Assembly (NCBI RefSeq): GCF_024029855.1
Contig: NZ_CP097205.1
Span: 310,001-374,000, forward strand
Direction of reading: 5' to 3'
Length of the DNA: 64,000 nucleotides
From: Buchnera aphidicola (Sipha maydis)
GTDB lineage: Bacteria; Pseudomonadota; Gammaproteobacteria; Enterobacterales; Enterobacteriaceae
The position numbers and the translations under genes were made by a program. The notes under the pieces were generated by a model. The model was not told the origin of the DNA and did no database searches. It saw only the letters and a list, made by a program, of their open reading frames with translations. This document shows, one piece after another, positions 1 to 9,163 of the stretch (its first letter is position 1; each line of letters opens with the position of its first letter).

Positions 1-116
1 TCTCAATTTCTATCTTCAATTTAATCTAAAAATTTTTTTCAAGTATACAAAAAATTTTATATATAATTTCGGAAATTATTTGAAATAATTGATTTCAACA
101 CTATGAGGTAAAATAG

Positions 117-692
117 ATGAAAATTATTAATTTTAAAAATCATCTTTTAATTGCTATGCCAAAACTTTATAATTCATTATTTTATAAAACAGTAATATAT
201 ATATATCAAGATCATGAAAAAGAAATTAATGGTGTTATAATTAATAAAAAAATTAATAATTTAACAACAAAAAAACTTTTTAATAAATTAAAAATTTATT
301 CTTTAAAAGAAAAAATTTTAGAAAAAATAAAATATCCAATAATATTTGGAGGCCCAATAGAAAGAAACAAGGGATTAATTTTACATTCTTTAAAAAAGAA
401 CTTTCTTTCAGATATATATATTTCAAAATCAATTTCAATAACATCTTCAAAAGATATATTAGAAGCTCTAAATAAAAAAAATAATTTTAAAAAATTATTA
501 ATTATTTTAGGACATTGTGTATGGAGTCGAAACCAATTACAAAAAGAAATATTAAAAAATAATTGGTTACTCATTAAAGCAAATAAAGATCTTTTATTCC
601 ATACTTCTTTAGAGAAAAAATGGGAAAAATGTATAAAAATATTAGGCATCAAAGATATTAATACACTCACAATTGAACATGGAAAAATCTGA
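117..692 (+). CDS. yqgE: YqgE/AlgH family protein (UPF0301)
   Basis: 191 residues, close to the 187 of E. coli YqgE, and colinear from the N-terminal NHLLIAMPKL through FGGPIERNKGLILH to WLLIKANKDLLF. The family is conserved in Proteobacteria but its biochemical role is unclear; linkage to ruvX is typical. The start is supported by a GAGG Shine-Dalgarno sequence 9 bases upstream. The stop is followed 2 bases later by ruvX, so the two genes are almost certainly cotranscribed. The left neighbour in E. coli (gshB) is not visible in the first 116 bases, which show no gene. Confidence 0.93.
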   Translation: MKIINFKNHLLIAMPKLYNSLFYKTVIYIYQDHEKEINGVIINKKINNLTTKKLFNKLKIYSLKEKILEKIKYPIIFGGPIERNKGLILHSLKKNFLSDIYISKSISITSSKDILEALNKKNNFKKLLIILGHCVWSRNQLQKEILKNNWLLIKANKDLLFHTSLEKKWEKCIKILGIKDINTLTIEHGKI

Positions 693-694
693 AA

Positions 695-1117
695 ATGATT
701 CTTTTAGCATTTGATTACGGAACGAAAAACATAGGAGTAGCTATTGGAGAAAGTTTTATACAAACTTCTCGAACATTAGATTGTATTTCTAGAAAAAAAA
801 ATAATCACTGGTTAAAAATAAAAAAAATAATATCAGAATGGGAGCCTTTAAAAATTATTCTTGGATTACCTTTAAATATACACGGAAAAAATCAAAAAAC
901 TACTTTAAAAACAAGAAAATTTTCTATGAAATTATTCAAAAAATTTCACATTCCAATACATCTCCAAGATGAAAGATTTACAACACAAGAAGCAAAATCT
1001 GTTTTATTTAATAAATATGGAAAGAAAAAACTAAATGTCAAAAACATAAATTCTACTTCTGCATTAATTATTTTAAGAAGTTGGTTATATCAAAATACAT
1101 ACAAAAATAAAAAATAA
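695..1117 (+). CDS. ruvX: RuvX/YqgF, putative pre-16S rRNA nuclease
   Basis: 140 residues against 138 in E. coli. The RNase H-like fold begins with LLAFDYGTKNIGVAIG (nucleotide-binding strand with its acidic residue), followed by the family block ILGLPLNIHG and LQDERFTTQEA, and ends with the conserved STSALIIL helix. The enzyme trims the 5' end of 16S rRNA precursor; it was earlier proposed as a Holliday junction resolvase. It lies 2 bases after yqgE and 3 bases before yggS in one operon, as in many gammaproteobacteria. Nothing looks degraded. Confidence 0.93.
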   Translation: MILLAFDYGTKNIGVAIGESFIQTSRTLDCISRKKNNHWLKIKKIISEWEPLKIILGLPLNIHGKNQKTTLKTRKFSMKLFKKFHIPIHLQDERFTTQEAKSVLFNKYGKKKLNVKNINSTSALIILRSWLYQNTYKNKK

Positions 1118-1120
1118 AAT

Positions 1121-1783
1121 ATGTCAAAAATAATAAAAAATATTCAAAATATATATGAAAAAATTTCTAATTTTTCTAAAAAAAATAAAATAAAATCTAG
1201 AAAAATAAAATTATTAATCGTAACAAAAAATCAAGGAACACACGTAATAAAAAAAATGATAAAAAATAAATTTGTATCTTTTGGAGAAAATTATTTACAA
1301 GAAAGTTTAAAAAAAATAAAAAAATTCAAAAAAAATAAATTAAAATGGCATTTTCTTGGGAAAATACAAAGTAACAAAACAAAACTTATTGCAAAAAATT
1401 TTTCATGGTGTCATACCATCGATCGCAAAAAAATTGCGTTTTTATTAAATAAACATCGTAATAATATCACACCTCCATTAAATGTTTTAATACAAATAAA
1501 TATTAGCAATAACAGAAATAAAAACGGAACATCAAAAGAATCTTGTTTTCAATTAGCTGAATATGTAAAAAATCTTAAAAACTTACACTTAAAAGGAATA
1601 ATGTGTCTACCAAATCTCAATTCAAAAAATGACGAATATCAAAAAATACAAAACATTTTTCAGAAAATGAAAAAAAAATATAAAAATATAAATACATTAT
1701 CTCTTGGAACAAGCCAAGATTTTAAAAAAGCTATTCTATATGGTAGTACATTGATCAGAATTGGAAAAAAAATTTTTTCTTAA
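1121..1783 (+). CDS. yggS: YggS, pyridoxal phosphate homeostasis protein
   Basis: 220 residues (E. coli 234), an alanine-racemase-like single-domain PLP-binding barrel that buffers PLP and affects branched-chain amino acid pools. The PLP lysine is visible as Lys36 in IVTKNQ, at the same number as in E. coli. Other family blocks are FGENYLQES, WHFLGKIQSNK, CHTIDR, INISNN and the C-terminal phosphate-binding GSTLIRIGKKIF. It is the third gene of the yqgE-ruvX-yggS-hemW series; yggT, yggU and rdgB, which separate yggS from hemW in E. coli, are gone. Confidence 0.92.
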   Translation: MSKIIKNIQNIYEKISNFSKKNKIKSRKIKLLIVTKNQGTHVIKKMIKNKFVSFGENYLQESLKKIKKFKKNKLKWHFLGKIQSNKTKLIAKNFSWCHTIDRKKIAFLLNKHRNNITPPLNVLIQINISNNRNKNGTSKESCFQLAEYVKNLKNLHLKGIMCLPNLNSKNDEYQKIQNIFQKMKKKYKNINTLSLGTSQDFKKAILYGSTLIRIGKKIFS

Positions 1784-1839
1784 TACAACTCAAATAAAAA
1801 AAACTAAATTCATAAAATTTATCTAAAAATATTATCTAT

Positions 1840-2967
1840 ATGAAAATTCCATTAAGTTTATATATTCACATTCCATGGTGTTTAACAAAATGTCCATATT
1901 GTGATTTTTATTCAAAATCAACAAAAAAAAAAATACCTGAAAAAAAATATATTACAAATCTTTTACTAGATTTACAAAATGATATTAAATTAATTAACTC
2001 AAGAAAAATACGTTCAATTTTTATAGGAGGAGGAACACCTAATTTAATTCATCCAAAATATATTAAATATTTAATACAAGAAATTAAAAAAAAAATTTTC
2101 TTTGCTAAAAATATAGAAATTACTTTAGAAGCCAACCCTAAATCAATTCATGAAAATGTTTTTTTTCAATATAAAGAAGCTGGTGTAAATAGATTATCTT
2201 TAGGAATTCAAAGTTTTCATGAAACACTTTTAAAAAAAATTCATAGAAAATATTCTTTTATTGAATTAATAAAAACAATTAAATATATTAGAAAAAAAAA
2301 ATTCACAAACATAAATTTTGATTTAATGTATGGACTTCCACAACAAACAATCCAAGAATCTTTACAAGATCTTTTGTATGCAATTAAATATAATCCATCA
2401 CATATATCGTGGTATCAATTATCTATTGAAAAAAATACACCGTTTTCAACAAAAAAAATTATTTTACCACATGAAAAAAAAATTTTATTAATGGAGAAGA
2501 AAGGAAAAAAAATTTTAAAAAAAAATAAATTCGTACAGTATGAAATATCTTCTTATACAAAAAATAAAAAAAAATGTCAACATAATCTGAACTATTGGAA
2601 TTTTGGAGATTATTTAGGTATCGGATGTGGAGCGCATGGAAAAATTACTTTAAAAAATAGAAAAATTCTCAGAACAATCAAAAATAAAAATATAAATAAA
2701 TTTTTAAATGGAGAGTATATACAAAAACAATATATTGTAAAAAAAAAAAATATTGCATTTGAATTTTTTTTAAATAATTTTCGTTTACATGCTCCATGTT
2801 TTAAAAAAAAATTTACACAATATACAGGTCTAAAAATCGAGAGTATTAAAAGTAATATCTATAAAGCAATAAAAAAAAAATACATTATAGAAAATAATGA
2901 TTCTTGGGAAACAACTAATCAAGGAAAATGTTTTCTAAATAATTTATTGCAAATATTTCTCGAATAA
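1840..2967 (+). CDS. hemW: HemW, radical SAM haem chaperone-like protein
   Basis: 375 residues (E. coli 378). The radical SAM cluster motif CxxxCxxC is Cys14, Cys18, Cys21 in HIPWCLTKCPYCDF. GGGTPN (SAM binding) and EITLEANP, GVNRLSLGIQSF and DLMYGLPQQT follow, all diagnostic of HemW over the oxygen-independent coproporphyrinogen oxidase HemN, which has a longer N-terminus. HemW delivers haem to membrane haemoproteins in other bacteria. Its start lies 56 bases after yggS. It converges on trmB, and a shared hairpin spans its stop codon region. Confidence 0.92.
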   Translation: MKIPLSLYIHIPWCLTKCPYCDFYSKSTKKKIPEKKYITNLLLDLQNDIKLINSRKIRSIFIGGGTPNLIHPKYIKYLIQEIKKKIFFAKNIEITLEANPKSIHENVFFQYKEAGVNRLSLGIQSFHETLLKKIHRKYSFIELIKTIKYIRKKKFTNINFDLMYGLPQQTIQESLQDLLYAIKYNPSHISWYQLSIEKNTPFSTKKIILPHEKKILLMEKKGKKILKKNKFVQYEISSYTKNKKKCQHNLNYWNFGDYLGIGCGAHGKITLKNRKILRTIKNKNINKFLNGEYIQKQYIVKKKNIAFEFFLNNFRLHAPCFKKKFTQYTGLKIESIKSNIYKAIKKKYIIENNDSWETTNQGKCFLNNLLQIFLE

Positions 2968-2998
2968 AGTTTTTTAAAATTAATTTTTAAAAAACTTT
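2966..2998. terminator. Bidirectional terminator-like hairpin between hemW and trmB
   Basis: A perfect 14-bp inverted repeat (AAAGTTTTTTAAAA / TTTTAAAAAACTTT) with a 5-base loop straddles the convergent stops, followed by T-rich sequence on either strand. The right arm includes the last codons and stop of trmB. It is AT-only apart from one G-C pair, so stability is modest; position and symmetry are the main support. Confidence 0.5.
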
Positions 2999-3682
2999 TT
3001 TATAAATTATTTCATAAATTTTACTTTTTTTAATATTTGCTTTTTGTTTAAAACGAGTAAAAAAATTATTTTTTTCTAAATAATATGATTGAAAATCTTT
3101 GGTAACACATTCGACTCCTGAAATATAATCAAGTATTTTAATAATATTTTTAGCGTATGAAGCAGAATCAGTAACAATATGCAATATTCCTTGAATAATT
3201 AATTTTTGTAATAACAAATAAATTATATTAGATTGCAACATTCTTCTTTTATAATGTTTATTTTTTGGCCATGGATCTGGAAAAAATATATTTATTACAG
3301 AAAAAGAAATATTTGTTGCATAATTTTTTAAAAAAAAAATAGCATCCAAATGAATAATTTTAATATTATTTAAATTATTTTTATAAATTTTTTTTAAACA
3401 AAAACATATCCCAGGAATATACACTTCAATTCCTAAAAATTGAACATCTTTATATAATTTTGCGAAATGAATTAAAGATTCTCCAAAACCAAAACCAATT
3501 TCTAAGATCACTGGAACACTCTTTTGAAAAATTTTTTTTACACTATTACAATCTTCTGCAATATTTAAACCAATTAATGGCCAAAGAAATTCTATAATAT
3601 TTTTTTTTTTCACACTTAATTTTCTATTTCTTAATCGAAAAGTCTTAATCTGAAAAAAATTTTCTTGAAAATTAATATTCAT
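2987..3682 (-). CDS. trmB: tRNA (guanine-N7)-methyltransferase TrmB
   Basis: 231 residues from the ATG at 3682 (E. coli 239); an in-frame TTG three codons upstream is a weaker alternative. It makes m7G46 in tRNA variable loops with SAM. The SAM pocket LEIGFGFGESL and the family signature FFPDPWPKNKHYKRR are both present, as is the C-terminal TDSASYA block. It is transcribed divergently from mutY, as in E. coli, and converges on hemW. Confidence 0.94.
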   Translation of the reverse strand: MNINFQENFFQIKTFRLRNRKLSVKKKNIIEFLWPLIGLNIAEDCNSVKKIFQKSVPVILEIGFGFGESLIHFAKLYKDVQFLGIEVYIPGICFCLKKIYKNNLNNIKIIHLDAIFFLKNYATNISFSVINIFFPDPWPKNKHYKRRMLQSNIIYLLLQKLIIQGILHIVTDSASYAKNIIKILDYISGVECVTKDFQSYYLEKNNFFTRFKQKANIKKSKIYEIIYKKVF

Positions 3683-3779
3683 AATATACAATTTAATAAA
3701 CTAATATTTTAAAAAAAATAAAAATTAAAAATAGATTTTGAAAAAAATATTTTTTTTATCTATTTCTAAATTTTGGTAT

Positions 3780-4808
3780 ATGTCATATATTATGAACTAT
3801 ATTTTTAATTTTTCAAGAACTATAATAAATTGGTTTCACTTACATGGAAGAAAAAATCTTCCTTGGCAAAAAAACCAAACTGCATATAAAACATGGATTT
3901 CAGAAATCATGTTACAACAAACGCAAGTTCAAGTAGTCATTCCATATTTTAAAAAATTTATTAAAAAAAATCCAAATATTCGAGATTTAACTAAAAATTC
4001 CTTAGATGAAATTCTTTTTATGTGGAGCGGACTAGGATTCTATAAACGCGCGAAAAATATTTATTTAACATCACAAATAATTAAAAAAAAATATAATAAT
4101 CAAATACCATTAAATTATTATGATTTAATTAAATTACCAGGAATAGGAAAATCTACTGCAGGAGCAATTTTATCATTAACCTTTAATTATTTTTTTCCCA
4201 TACTTGATGGAAACGTTAAAAGAATACTAAAAAGATTTTATCATTTAAAAGAAAAAAATTCTCAATTAGAAAAATCACTATGGAGAAAAATAAACAAATT
4301 ATTACCCATTCATAATGCACAGAAATTTAATCAAGCTATGATGGATTTAGGAAAATTAATTTGTAAAAAAAATCCCCTATGTCAGAAATGTCCGTTAGAA
4401 AAAAAATGTTTATATACTCATGAAAAAAATATACACAAAAAAAATATAAATATAAAAAAAAAAATTAAAAAATGTTTTTTTTTATTAATCAAATATAAAA
4501 ATTTTATTTATTTAAAAAAACAAAATCATAATATTTGGAAAAATTTATATTATTTTCCTTTATTTTTTAAAAAAAAAGAATTATTAAATTGGATAAAAAA
4601 AAAGAAAATCACTAAAAAAAGAAAAAATATAGAAAAATTTTTTCATCATTTTAATAATTATTCATTGTTAATTCAAGCAAAAATTATTAATTTAAGTAAA
4701 AAAAATATTAATCAAAAAAAATCAATCTGGTTTAATTTAATAAATCCACAAAAAATTGGAATTCCTTCTCCTGTAATAAAAATTTTTAAAAAAATAACAA
4801 AAAAATAA
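3780..4808 (+). CDS. mutY: Adenine DNA glycosylase MutY
   Basis: About 342 residues from ATG 3780 (ATG 3792 aligns equally well with the E. coli start; a TTG at 3738 would add an unsupported tail). It removes A mispaired with 8-oxoG. Visible parts: LPWQ, the adenine-recognition stretch EIMLQQTQVQVVIPYF, helix-hairpin-helix LPGIGKSTAGAI, catalytic Asp in PILDGNVKRIL and the 4Fe-4S loop. In that loop the first two cysteines are 5 residues apart (CKKNPLC) where E. coli has 6. A degenerate C-terminal NUDIX-like 8-oxoG domain remains. yggX follows after 23 bases. Confidence 0.93.
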   Translation: MSYIMNYIFNFSRTIINWFHLHGRKNLPWQKNQTAYKTWISEIMLQQTQVQVVIPYFKKFIKKNPNIRDLTKNSLDEILFMWSGLGFYKRAKNIYLTSQIIKKKYNNQIPLNYYDLIKLPGIGKSTAGAILSLTFNYFFPILDGNVKRILKRFYHLKEKNSQLEKSLWRKINKLLPIHNAQKFNQAMMDLGKLICKKNPLCQKCPLEKKCLYTHEKNIHKKNINIKKKIKKCFFLLIKYKNFIYLKKQNHNIWKNLYYFPLFFKKKELLNWIKKKKITKKRKNIEKFFHHFNNYSLLIQAKIINLSKKNINQKKSIWFNLINPQKIGIPSPVIKIFKKITKK

Positions 4809-4831
4809 ATAAAAAATAGGAAAATAAATAT

Positions 4832-5092
4832 ATGAAAAGAAAAATATATTGTTTTTTTTATAAACAAAAAATGCAAGGATTAAATTTTAAACTTTATCCA
4901 GGAAAAATAGGCGATAAAATATATCAAAAAATTTCTCAAAAAGCTTGGAATCAATGGATAAAAAAACAAACAATTTTAATCAATGAACAAAAATTAAATA
5001 TGCTTAATAAAAAAGATCAAAAAATCTTAGAAAAAAAAATGATCCAATTTCTTTTTAAAAACAATACTGTTAAAAAATATCAAAAAAAATAA
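4832..5092 (+). CDS. yggX: YggX, Fe(II) trafficking / oxidative protection protein
   Basis: 86 residues (E. coli 91), matching throughout: Cys7, LNFKLYPGKIGDKIY, AWNQWIKKQTILINE and the MIQFLF tail. YggX protects iron-sulfur proteins from oxidative damage and is part of the SoxRS response in E. coli, although no SoxS site can be recognised here. It follows mutY with a 23-base gap as in E. coli, and converges on sbcB with 12 bases between stops. The C-terminal glutamate-rich tail of E. coli is shortened. Confidence 0.92.
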   Translation: MKRKIYCFFYKQKMQGLNFKLYPGKIGDKIYQKISQKAWNQWIKKQTILINEQKLNMLNKKDQKILEKKMIQFLFKNNTVKKYQKK

Positions 5093-5104
5093 AATAAGAA
5101 TTTA

Positions 5105-6526
5105 TTAAGTAGATTTCAATAGTTTTTTTAAATATTTTAAATAAAATAATAATTTATCTAATAAATTCTGATTTTTTATATTATGTAAATATTTTTTTTT
5201 CAACAAAAAAATATTTTTTTTATACTTATAAATCTTTTTTTTATTAAAAAAATTTTTTAAATATTTTTTCCAACGCAATCTTTCTATTTGAGTTAAATAA
5301 TGAGGAAAATTTCGAGCTTTAAAAAAAAAATTTAAATCCGTAAAACGTGAATCATACATTTTCAAACCATGATTAATATTTTTTTTATTGATGTTTTCTC
5401 TAATTTTTTTCATTTGTATACGATCAAATAAAGTAAAAAATTTTTCATATAATTTATAATCACTATGTTTAAAATATTTATATTCAAAACGTATTCGTGA
5501 AAGTTTCTGAATTATATTTTTATTAAAAAATTTTTTAAAAAAAATAAAATTTTTTAAAAATCGACTTTGATTTAATTTTAATCGTGAAATATCTTTTTCA
5601 CGTAATACATTTATCGGAATTAAAATAGGTGATTTATTTAAAAAAATTAATCTCATTCCATGAGAAAATAAAACATTTATATTTTTATAAATTTCTTTTT
5701 TATTTTCTAAAAAAAAATCAGAATATAATCGATCTAAATCAAATGCAATTAAAATATTTTTATTTTCATAATGTAAAGTTAATGGAAATATACGAGAAAA
5801 ATTATTATTTTTAGATCCATAATAATGAGAAATATAAATTAATGGCTTTCTATAATTCTTTTCAATAAATTTTAATATTTTTTTTTTTTTTCTCATAAAA
5901 AATAAAAAACGAAAAAAATTAAAATTTTTTTTTTTTAATAACTTTAAAACTTCTATCGTAGCATAGACATCAGATAATGCATGATGAGCTTTATCATGAA
6001 AAAGATTGTTACTCTTAGAAAAATCTTGTAATTTAAAAGAAACACATTTTTTAACTTTATTCCAAGGCCAAGAAATACCAGAAGGACGTAATGCATAAAA
6101 AGCTCTGAGTAAATTGATTACATCCCATCTAGTATTATGGTTTTTCCAACTCCATTCATATGCATCAAAAAAATTTCTATAGAAAATATTTCTCGTTATT
6201 TCATCATCAAAAAGAATATTATTAAATCCTAAAATACAAGTGTTAGCTTGAATGAAAATATCATAAATTTTTTTTGAAAAATCAGATTCATTTAATCCAC
6301 TATTTAATAAAGTATATTGAGGTGTAATAGAAGTAATTAAAATAGATTCTGGATTAGGTAAATAATCTAATGGAGGGTAACAATATAATACAGTTGGATT
6401 AGAAATAACATTAAAATTTATATCTGTTCGTAAACAAGCAAATTGCGCTGGTCTATCCTTGACAGGATTAACTCCAAACGTTTCATAATCATAAAATAAA
6501 AAACTAAATTTAGAAAAATTTTTCAT
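5105..6526 (-). CDS. sbcB: Exodeoxyribonuclease I SbcB
   Basis: 473 residues (E. coli 475). It is a 3'-to-5' single-strand DNA exonuclease used in repair and recombination clean-up. The DEDDh exonuclease domain is clear: YDYETFG (catalytic Asp/Glu), RPAQFACLRTD, FNNILFDDEITRNIFYRNF, RWDVINLLRAFYALRP and HHALSDVYATI. The SH3-like and C-terminal helical domains follow, ending in the ARNFP block, with many lysine-rich substitutions. It is not adjacent to yggX in E. coli, so this junction is a rearrangement in the endosymbiont lineage. Confidence 0.94.
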   Translation of the reverse strand: MKNFSKFSFLFYDYETFGVNPVKDRPAQFACLRTDINFNVISNPTVLYCYPPLDYLPNPESILITSITPQYTLLNSGLNESDFSKKIYDIFIQANTCILGFNNILFDDEITRNIFYRNFFDAYEWSWKNHNTRWDVINLLRAFYALRPSGISWPWNKVKKCVSFKLQDFSKSNNLFHDKAHHALSDVYATIEVLKLLKKKNFNFFRFLFFMRKKKKILKFIEKNYRKPLIYISHYYGSKNNNFSRIFPLTLHYENKNILIAFDLDRLYSDFFLENKKEIYKNINVLFSHGMRLIFLNKSPILIPINVLREKDISRLKLNQSRFLKNFIFFKKFFNKNIIQKLSRIRFEYKYFKHSDYKLYEKFFTLFDRIQMKKIRENINKKNINHGLKMYDSRFTDLNFFFKARNFPHYLTQIERLRWKKYLKNFFNKKKIYKYKKNIFLLKKKYLHNIKNQNLLDKLLFYLKYLKKLLKST

Positions 6527-6815
6527 GAGATATAATTTTTTTGAAGAAAAAACTAATTATATAGTATATAAAATATATATAAAAAAATAGATAATAAAAT
6601 AAAATTAATTGATATTCTCAATGAATAATATTAATCTAGAAAAATTCGATCAAAAATTTAAAAAAACTCGCTTAAATATAAAATAGACTAAAAAAAATAA
6701 AATTTATAATTATGTAATAAAATATTTTAAAATATCTAAAAAAAAATCTAATAAATTAAAAAAATATTTTAATTTAAAAATAATGAAAAATTTATATAAT
6801 TAAAATAAAAAAATA

Positions 6816-6888
6816 CTCCTCCGACTGGGCTCGAACCAGTGACATACGGATTAACAGTCCGCCGTTCTACCAACTGAACTACAGAGGA
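6816..6888 (-). tRNA. tRNA-Asn (GTT)
   Basis: A 73-base cloverleaf on the minus strand: acceptor TCCTCTG / CGGAGGA with one G-T pair, D-arm AGTTCAGTTGGTAGAAC, anticodon loop CTGTTAA giving GTT, T-loop TTCGAGC, discriminator G. CCA is not encoded. The 289 bases between sbcB and this gene show no other feature. Confidence 0.96.
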
Positions 6889-7016
6889 AAACTTAATTGT
6901 ATCATAAATATTTAAAAAATCAATTTTTTCATAAAACAAAAAAATAATTACTAGATTATTCTAAAAAATTCTATTATAATTTTGTTTAAAATATTTTTCA
7001 TTTTAGAAAAAATTAA

Positions 7017-7089
7017 GGCCCTTTAGCTCAGCGGTTAGAGCAAGCGACTCATAATCGCTTGGTCGCTGGTTCGAGTCCAGCAAGGGCCA
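7017..7089 (+). tRNA. tRNA-Ile (CAT, lysidine type)
   Basis: 73 bases with acceptor GGCCCTT / AAGGGCC and anticodon loop CTCATAA. The body closely matches E. coli tRNA-Ile2 (ileX), including the anticodon arm GCGACTCATAATCGC and the TGGTCGCTGGTTCGAGTCC arm. It is therefore not a methionine tRNA: C34 should be changed to lysidine by TilS so that it reads ATA. tilS is not in this window. CCA is not encoded. Confidence 0.93.
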
Positions 7090-7159
7090 ATTTTGTAAAA
7101 TATCTTTTTTTTTACAAAAATTTTTTAATAAAAATATACAAAATTTAAAAAAGGTTTTT

Positions 7160-7813
7160 ATGAAACAATGGAAAAAAAAATTTATTGAATTTATGATAAA
7201 AAAAAAAATTTTAAAGTTTGGAAATTTCACACTAAAATGTAATAGAAAAAGCCCTTATTTTTTTAATATGGCACTTTTTCACACTGGAAAAGATTTATAT
7301 ACTTTAGGAACATTTTATGCTCAAGCATTAGTAAATTTAAATATAAAATTTGACTTATTATTTGGAATAGCTTATAAAGGCATACCTATTGTAATATCTA
7401 CTGTAATAGCTTTGAAAAAAATTTATAATATAAACATTAAATATTCTTTTAATAGAAAAGAAATTAAAAAATATGGAGAGAAAGGGAATACTGTAGGAAG
7501 TAAATTACATGGAAATATTGTCATTATTGATGATATCCTAACCGCTGGAACAGCAATAAAAAATACATTAAAATTTTTACTAAATAAAAAAAAAAAAATA
7601 TCAAACATATTAGTTGCATTAGATAGACAAGAATTCGGAAATAAAAATTCTTTTGCTAAAAATGATATTGAAAAAAAATACTCATGTAAAATATCTTCAA
7701 TAATTAATATTGATGATATTACTAATTATTTAAAAAGTAAAAAAATTATGAAAGAAAAATTAAAAATTTTATTAAAATATAGAGAAAAATATATTTTAAA
7801 TAAAATTAACTAA
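7160..7813 (+). CDS. pyrE: Orotate phosphoribosyltransferase PyrE
   Basis: 217 residues (E. coli 213). It joins orotate and PRPP to make OMP in pyrimidine synthesis. The PRPP loop IVIIDDILTAGTAI is intact, with the N-terminal LKFGNFTLKCNRKSPYFFN block and the flexible-loop region YSFNRKEIKKYGEKG. The ATG has an AAGG sequence about 10 bases upstream. It follows tRNA-Ile and overlaps the end of the convergent dut gene by 8 bases; in E. coli pyrE and dut are also neighbours. Confidence 0.95.
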   Translation: MKQWKKKFIEFMIKKKILKFGNFTLKCNRKSPYFFNMALFHTGKDLYTLGTFYAQALVNLNIKFDLLFGIAYKGIPIVISTVIALKKIYNINIKYSFNRKEIKKYGEKGNTVGSKLHGNIVIIDDILTAGTAIKNTLKFLLNKKKKISNILVALDRQEFGNKNSFAKNDIEKKYSCKISSIINIDDITNYLKSKKIMKEKLKILLKYREKYILNKIN

Positions 7814-8267
7814 TTCCAGTATGTCCAAAACCTTTTTCACCTCTTTTGCTTTTTTTAGAAAATTTTTTCACAACATGAAATTTTACTTGAGAAATTTTCA
7901 AAAAAACCATTTGAGCTATACGTGTTCCTGGATATAAACAATATTTTTTACTACTTCTATTCCATAAAGAAACCATAATCTGTCCTTGATAATCAGAATC
8001 AATCAAACCTACAGAATTTCCTAATATAATTCCATTATTATGACCGAGTCCAGAACGAGGAATTAATATTGCAGCTAATGACTTATCTTGAATATATATT
8101 GCAAGTCCCGTAGGAATTAAATAAGATTGACCACCTATAATAGTTATTTTTTTATTAATAGAAGCTCTTAAATCTAATCCAGATGATCCGCTAGTAGAAT
8201 ATTTTGGAAGAACAATATCTCTTTTTATCACACAAGAATCTAAAATTTTTATATCAATTTTTTTCAT
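7806..8267 (-). CDS. dut: Deoxyuridine 5'-triphosphate nucleotidohydrolase Dut
   Basis: 153 residues from the ATG at 8267, which aligns with the E. coli start (KKIDIKILD); an upstream TTG would add an unsupported 9-residue tail. It hydrolyses dUTP to dUMP. The five trimeric dUTPase motifs can be read in order: GSSGLDLRA, PRSGLGHNNGI, GLIDSDYQGQI, RIAQMVF and the C-terminal arm RGEKGFGHTG. The stop overlaps the pyrE stop from the other strand. Confidence 0.95.
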   Translation of the reverse strand: MKKIDIKILDSCVIKRDIVLPKYSTSGSSGLDLRASINKKITIIGGQSYLIPTGLAIYIQDKSLAAILIPRSGLGHNNGIILGNSVGLIDSDYQGQIMVSLWNRSSKKYCLYPGTRIAQMVFLKISQVKFHVVKKFSKKSKRGEKGFGHTGIS

Positions 8268-8338
8268 AATTTTTTTCTTTTTAAAATCAATCAAAAAATA
8301 TTTTTATTTAGAAGAGTTCTAAAACTATAAATTTATCA

Positions 8339-8797
8339 TTATATATTTCTTTTTGAAATAATCGTAAGCTTAACTTCAGTAAAAATTTTTTTATCTGGTT
8401 GAAATAAAATTGTATAATCTCCTAAAGAACGGAAAACACCATTTTTTAATTTTATTTCTGATTTTTTTACTTTTATTCCCAATTCATTAAACTTTCTAGC
8501 AATATCACGAGAATTAATTGATCCAAATAATTTTCCTTTATCTCCAGATTTTGCAGAAATAATAATATTTTTGATTTTCTCTACTGATTTTATACGTTCT
8601 TTTATTAATGATAATTTTTTACGTTGTTTCTCTTCTAAAAATTTTTTTTGAGCTTCAAAATATTTTATATTTTCTGGAATTGCAGGTAAAGCAATATCCT
8701 GAGGAAATAAAAAATTTCTTGCAAAACCAGGTTTAACTTGAACAATATCCCCTAATACACCTAAATTTTTAAATTTCTTTAACAATATTATATTCAT
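8339..8797 (-). CDS. rplI: 50S ribosomal protein L9
   Basis: 152 residues (E. coli 149). The N-terminal rRNA-binding domain starts MNIILLKKFKNLGVLGDIVQVKPGF and keeps GFARNFL; the long connecting helix is lysine/glutamate rich, and the C-terminal domain keeps the KLFGSINSRDIA block. It ends the rpsF-rpsR-rplI operon, with 39 bases after rpsR. Confidence 0.97.
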   Translation of the reverse strand: MNIILLKKFKNLGVLGDIVQVKPGFARNFLFPQDIALPAIPENIKYFEAQKKFLEEKQRKKLSLIKERIKSVEKIKNIIISAKSGDKGKLFGSINSRDIARKFNELGIKVKKSEIKLKNGVFRSLGDYTILFQPDKKIFTEVKLTIISKRNI

Positions 8798-8836
8798 AAA
8801 TAATCTTATCTCGATAAATTTAAATAATAAAAATTC

Positions 8837-9064
8837 TTATTTATGATTATCAGTATATGGGATGAGAGATAAATATCTTGCTCGTTTAATAGCTTTAGAT
8901 AATTTTCTTTGATACCTTGCTTTTGTTCCAGTAATTCTACTTGGAACAATTTTCCCACTTTCTGTAATATAACCTTTTAACATTAAAAGATCTTTATAAT
9001 CAACTTGAGTAATACCTTCTGCAGTAAATTTACAAAACTTCCTACGACGGAAATATCGATTCAT
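8837..9064 (-). CDS. rpsR: 30S ribosomal protein S18
   Basis: 75 residues, exactly the E. coli length. The whole protein is strongly conserved, with [12 protein letters not shown] at the start, [19 protein letters not shown] in the middle and [12 protein letters not shown] at the end. It binds the 30S platform together with S6, whose gene lies just upstream. priB, which sits between rpsF and rpsR in E. coli, is absent: only 99 bases separate them. Confidence 0.97.
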   Translation of the reverse strand: MNRYFRRRKFCKFTAEGITQVDYKDLLMLKGYITESGKIVPSRITGTKARYQRKLSKAIKRARYLSLIPYTDNHK

Positions 9065-9163
9065 ATATATATTAATTTCCTATGATAAAAAATATAAAAT
9101 GTAAAAAACTGATTTTTAATCAGAAATCATAATATCATAATTATAAACTTATTTTTTGAATTT

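Noticed and set aside
7017..7089. Elongator tRNA-Met, from its CAT anticodon
   Set aside because: The body matches tRNA-Ile2 with lysidine-type identity far better than tRNA-Met.
7003..7230. 75-codon minus-strand frame
   Set aside because: It runs antisense through tRNA-Ile and the pyrE start.
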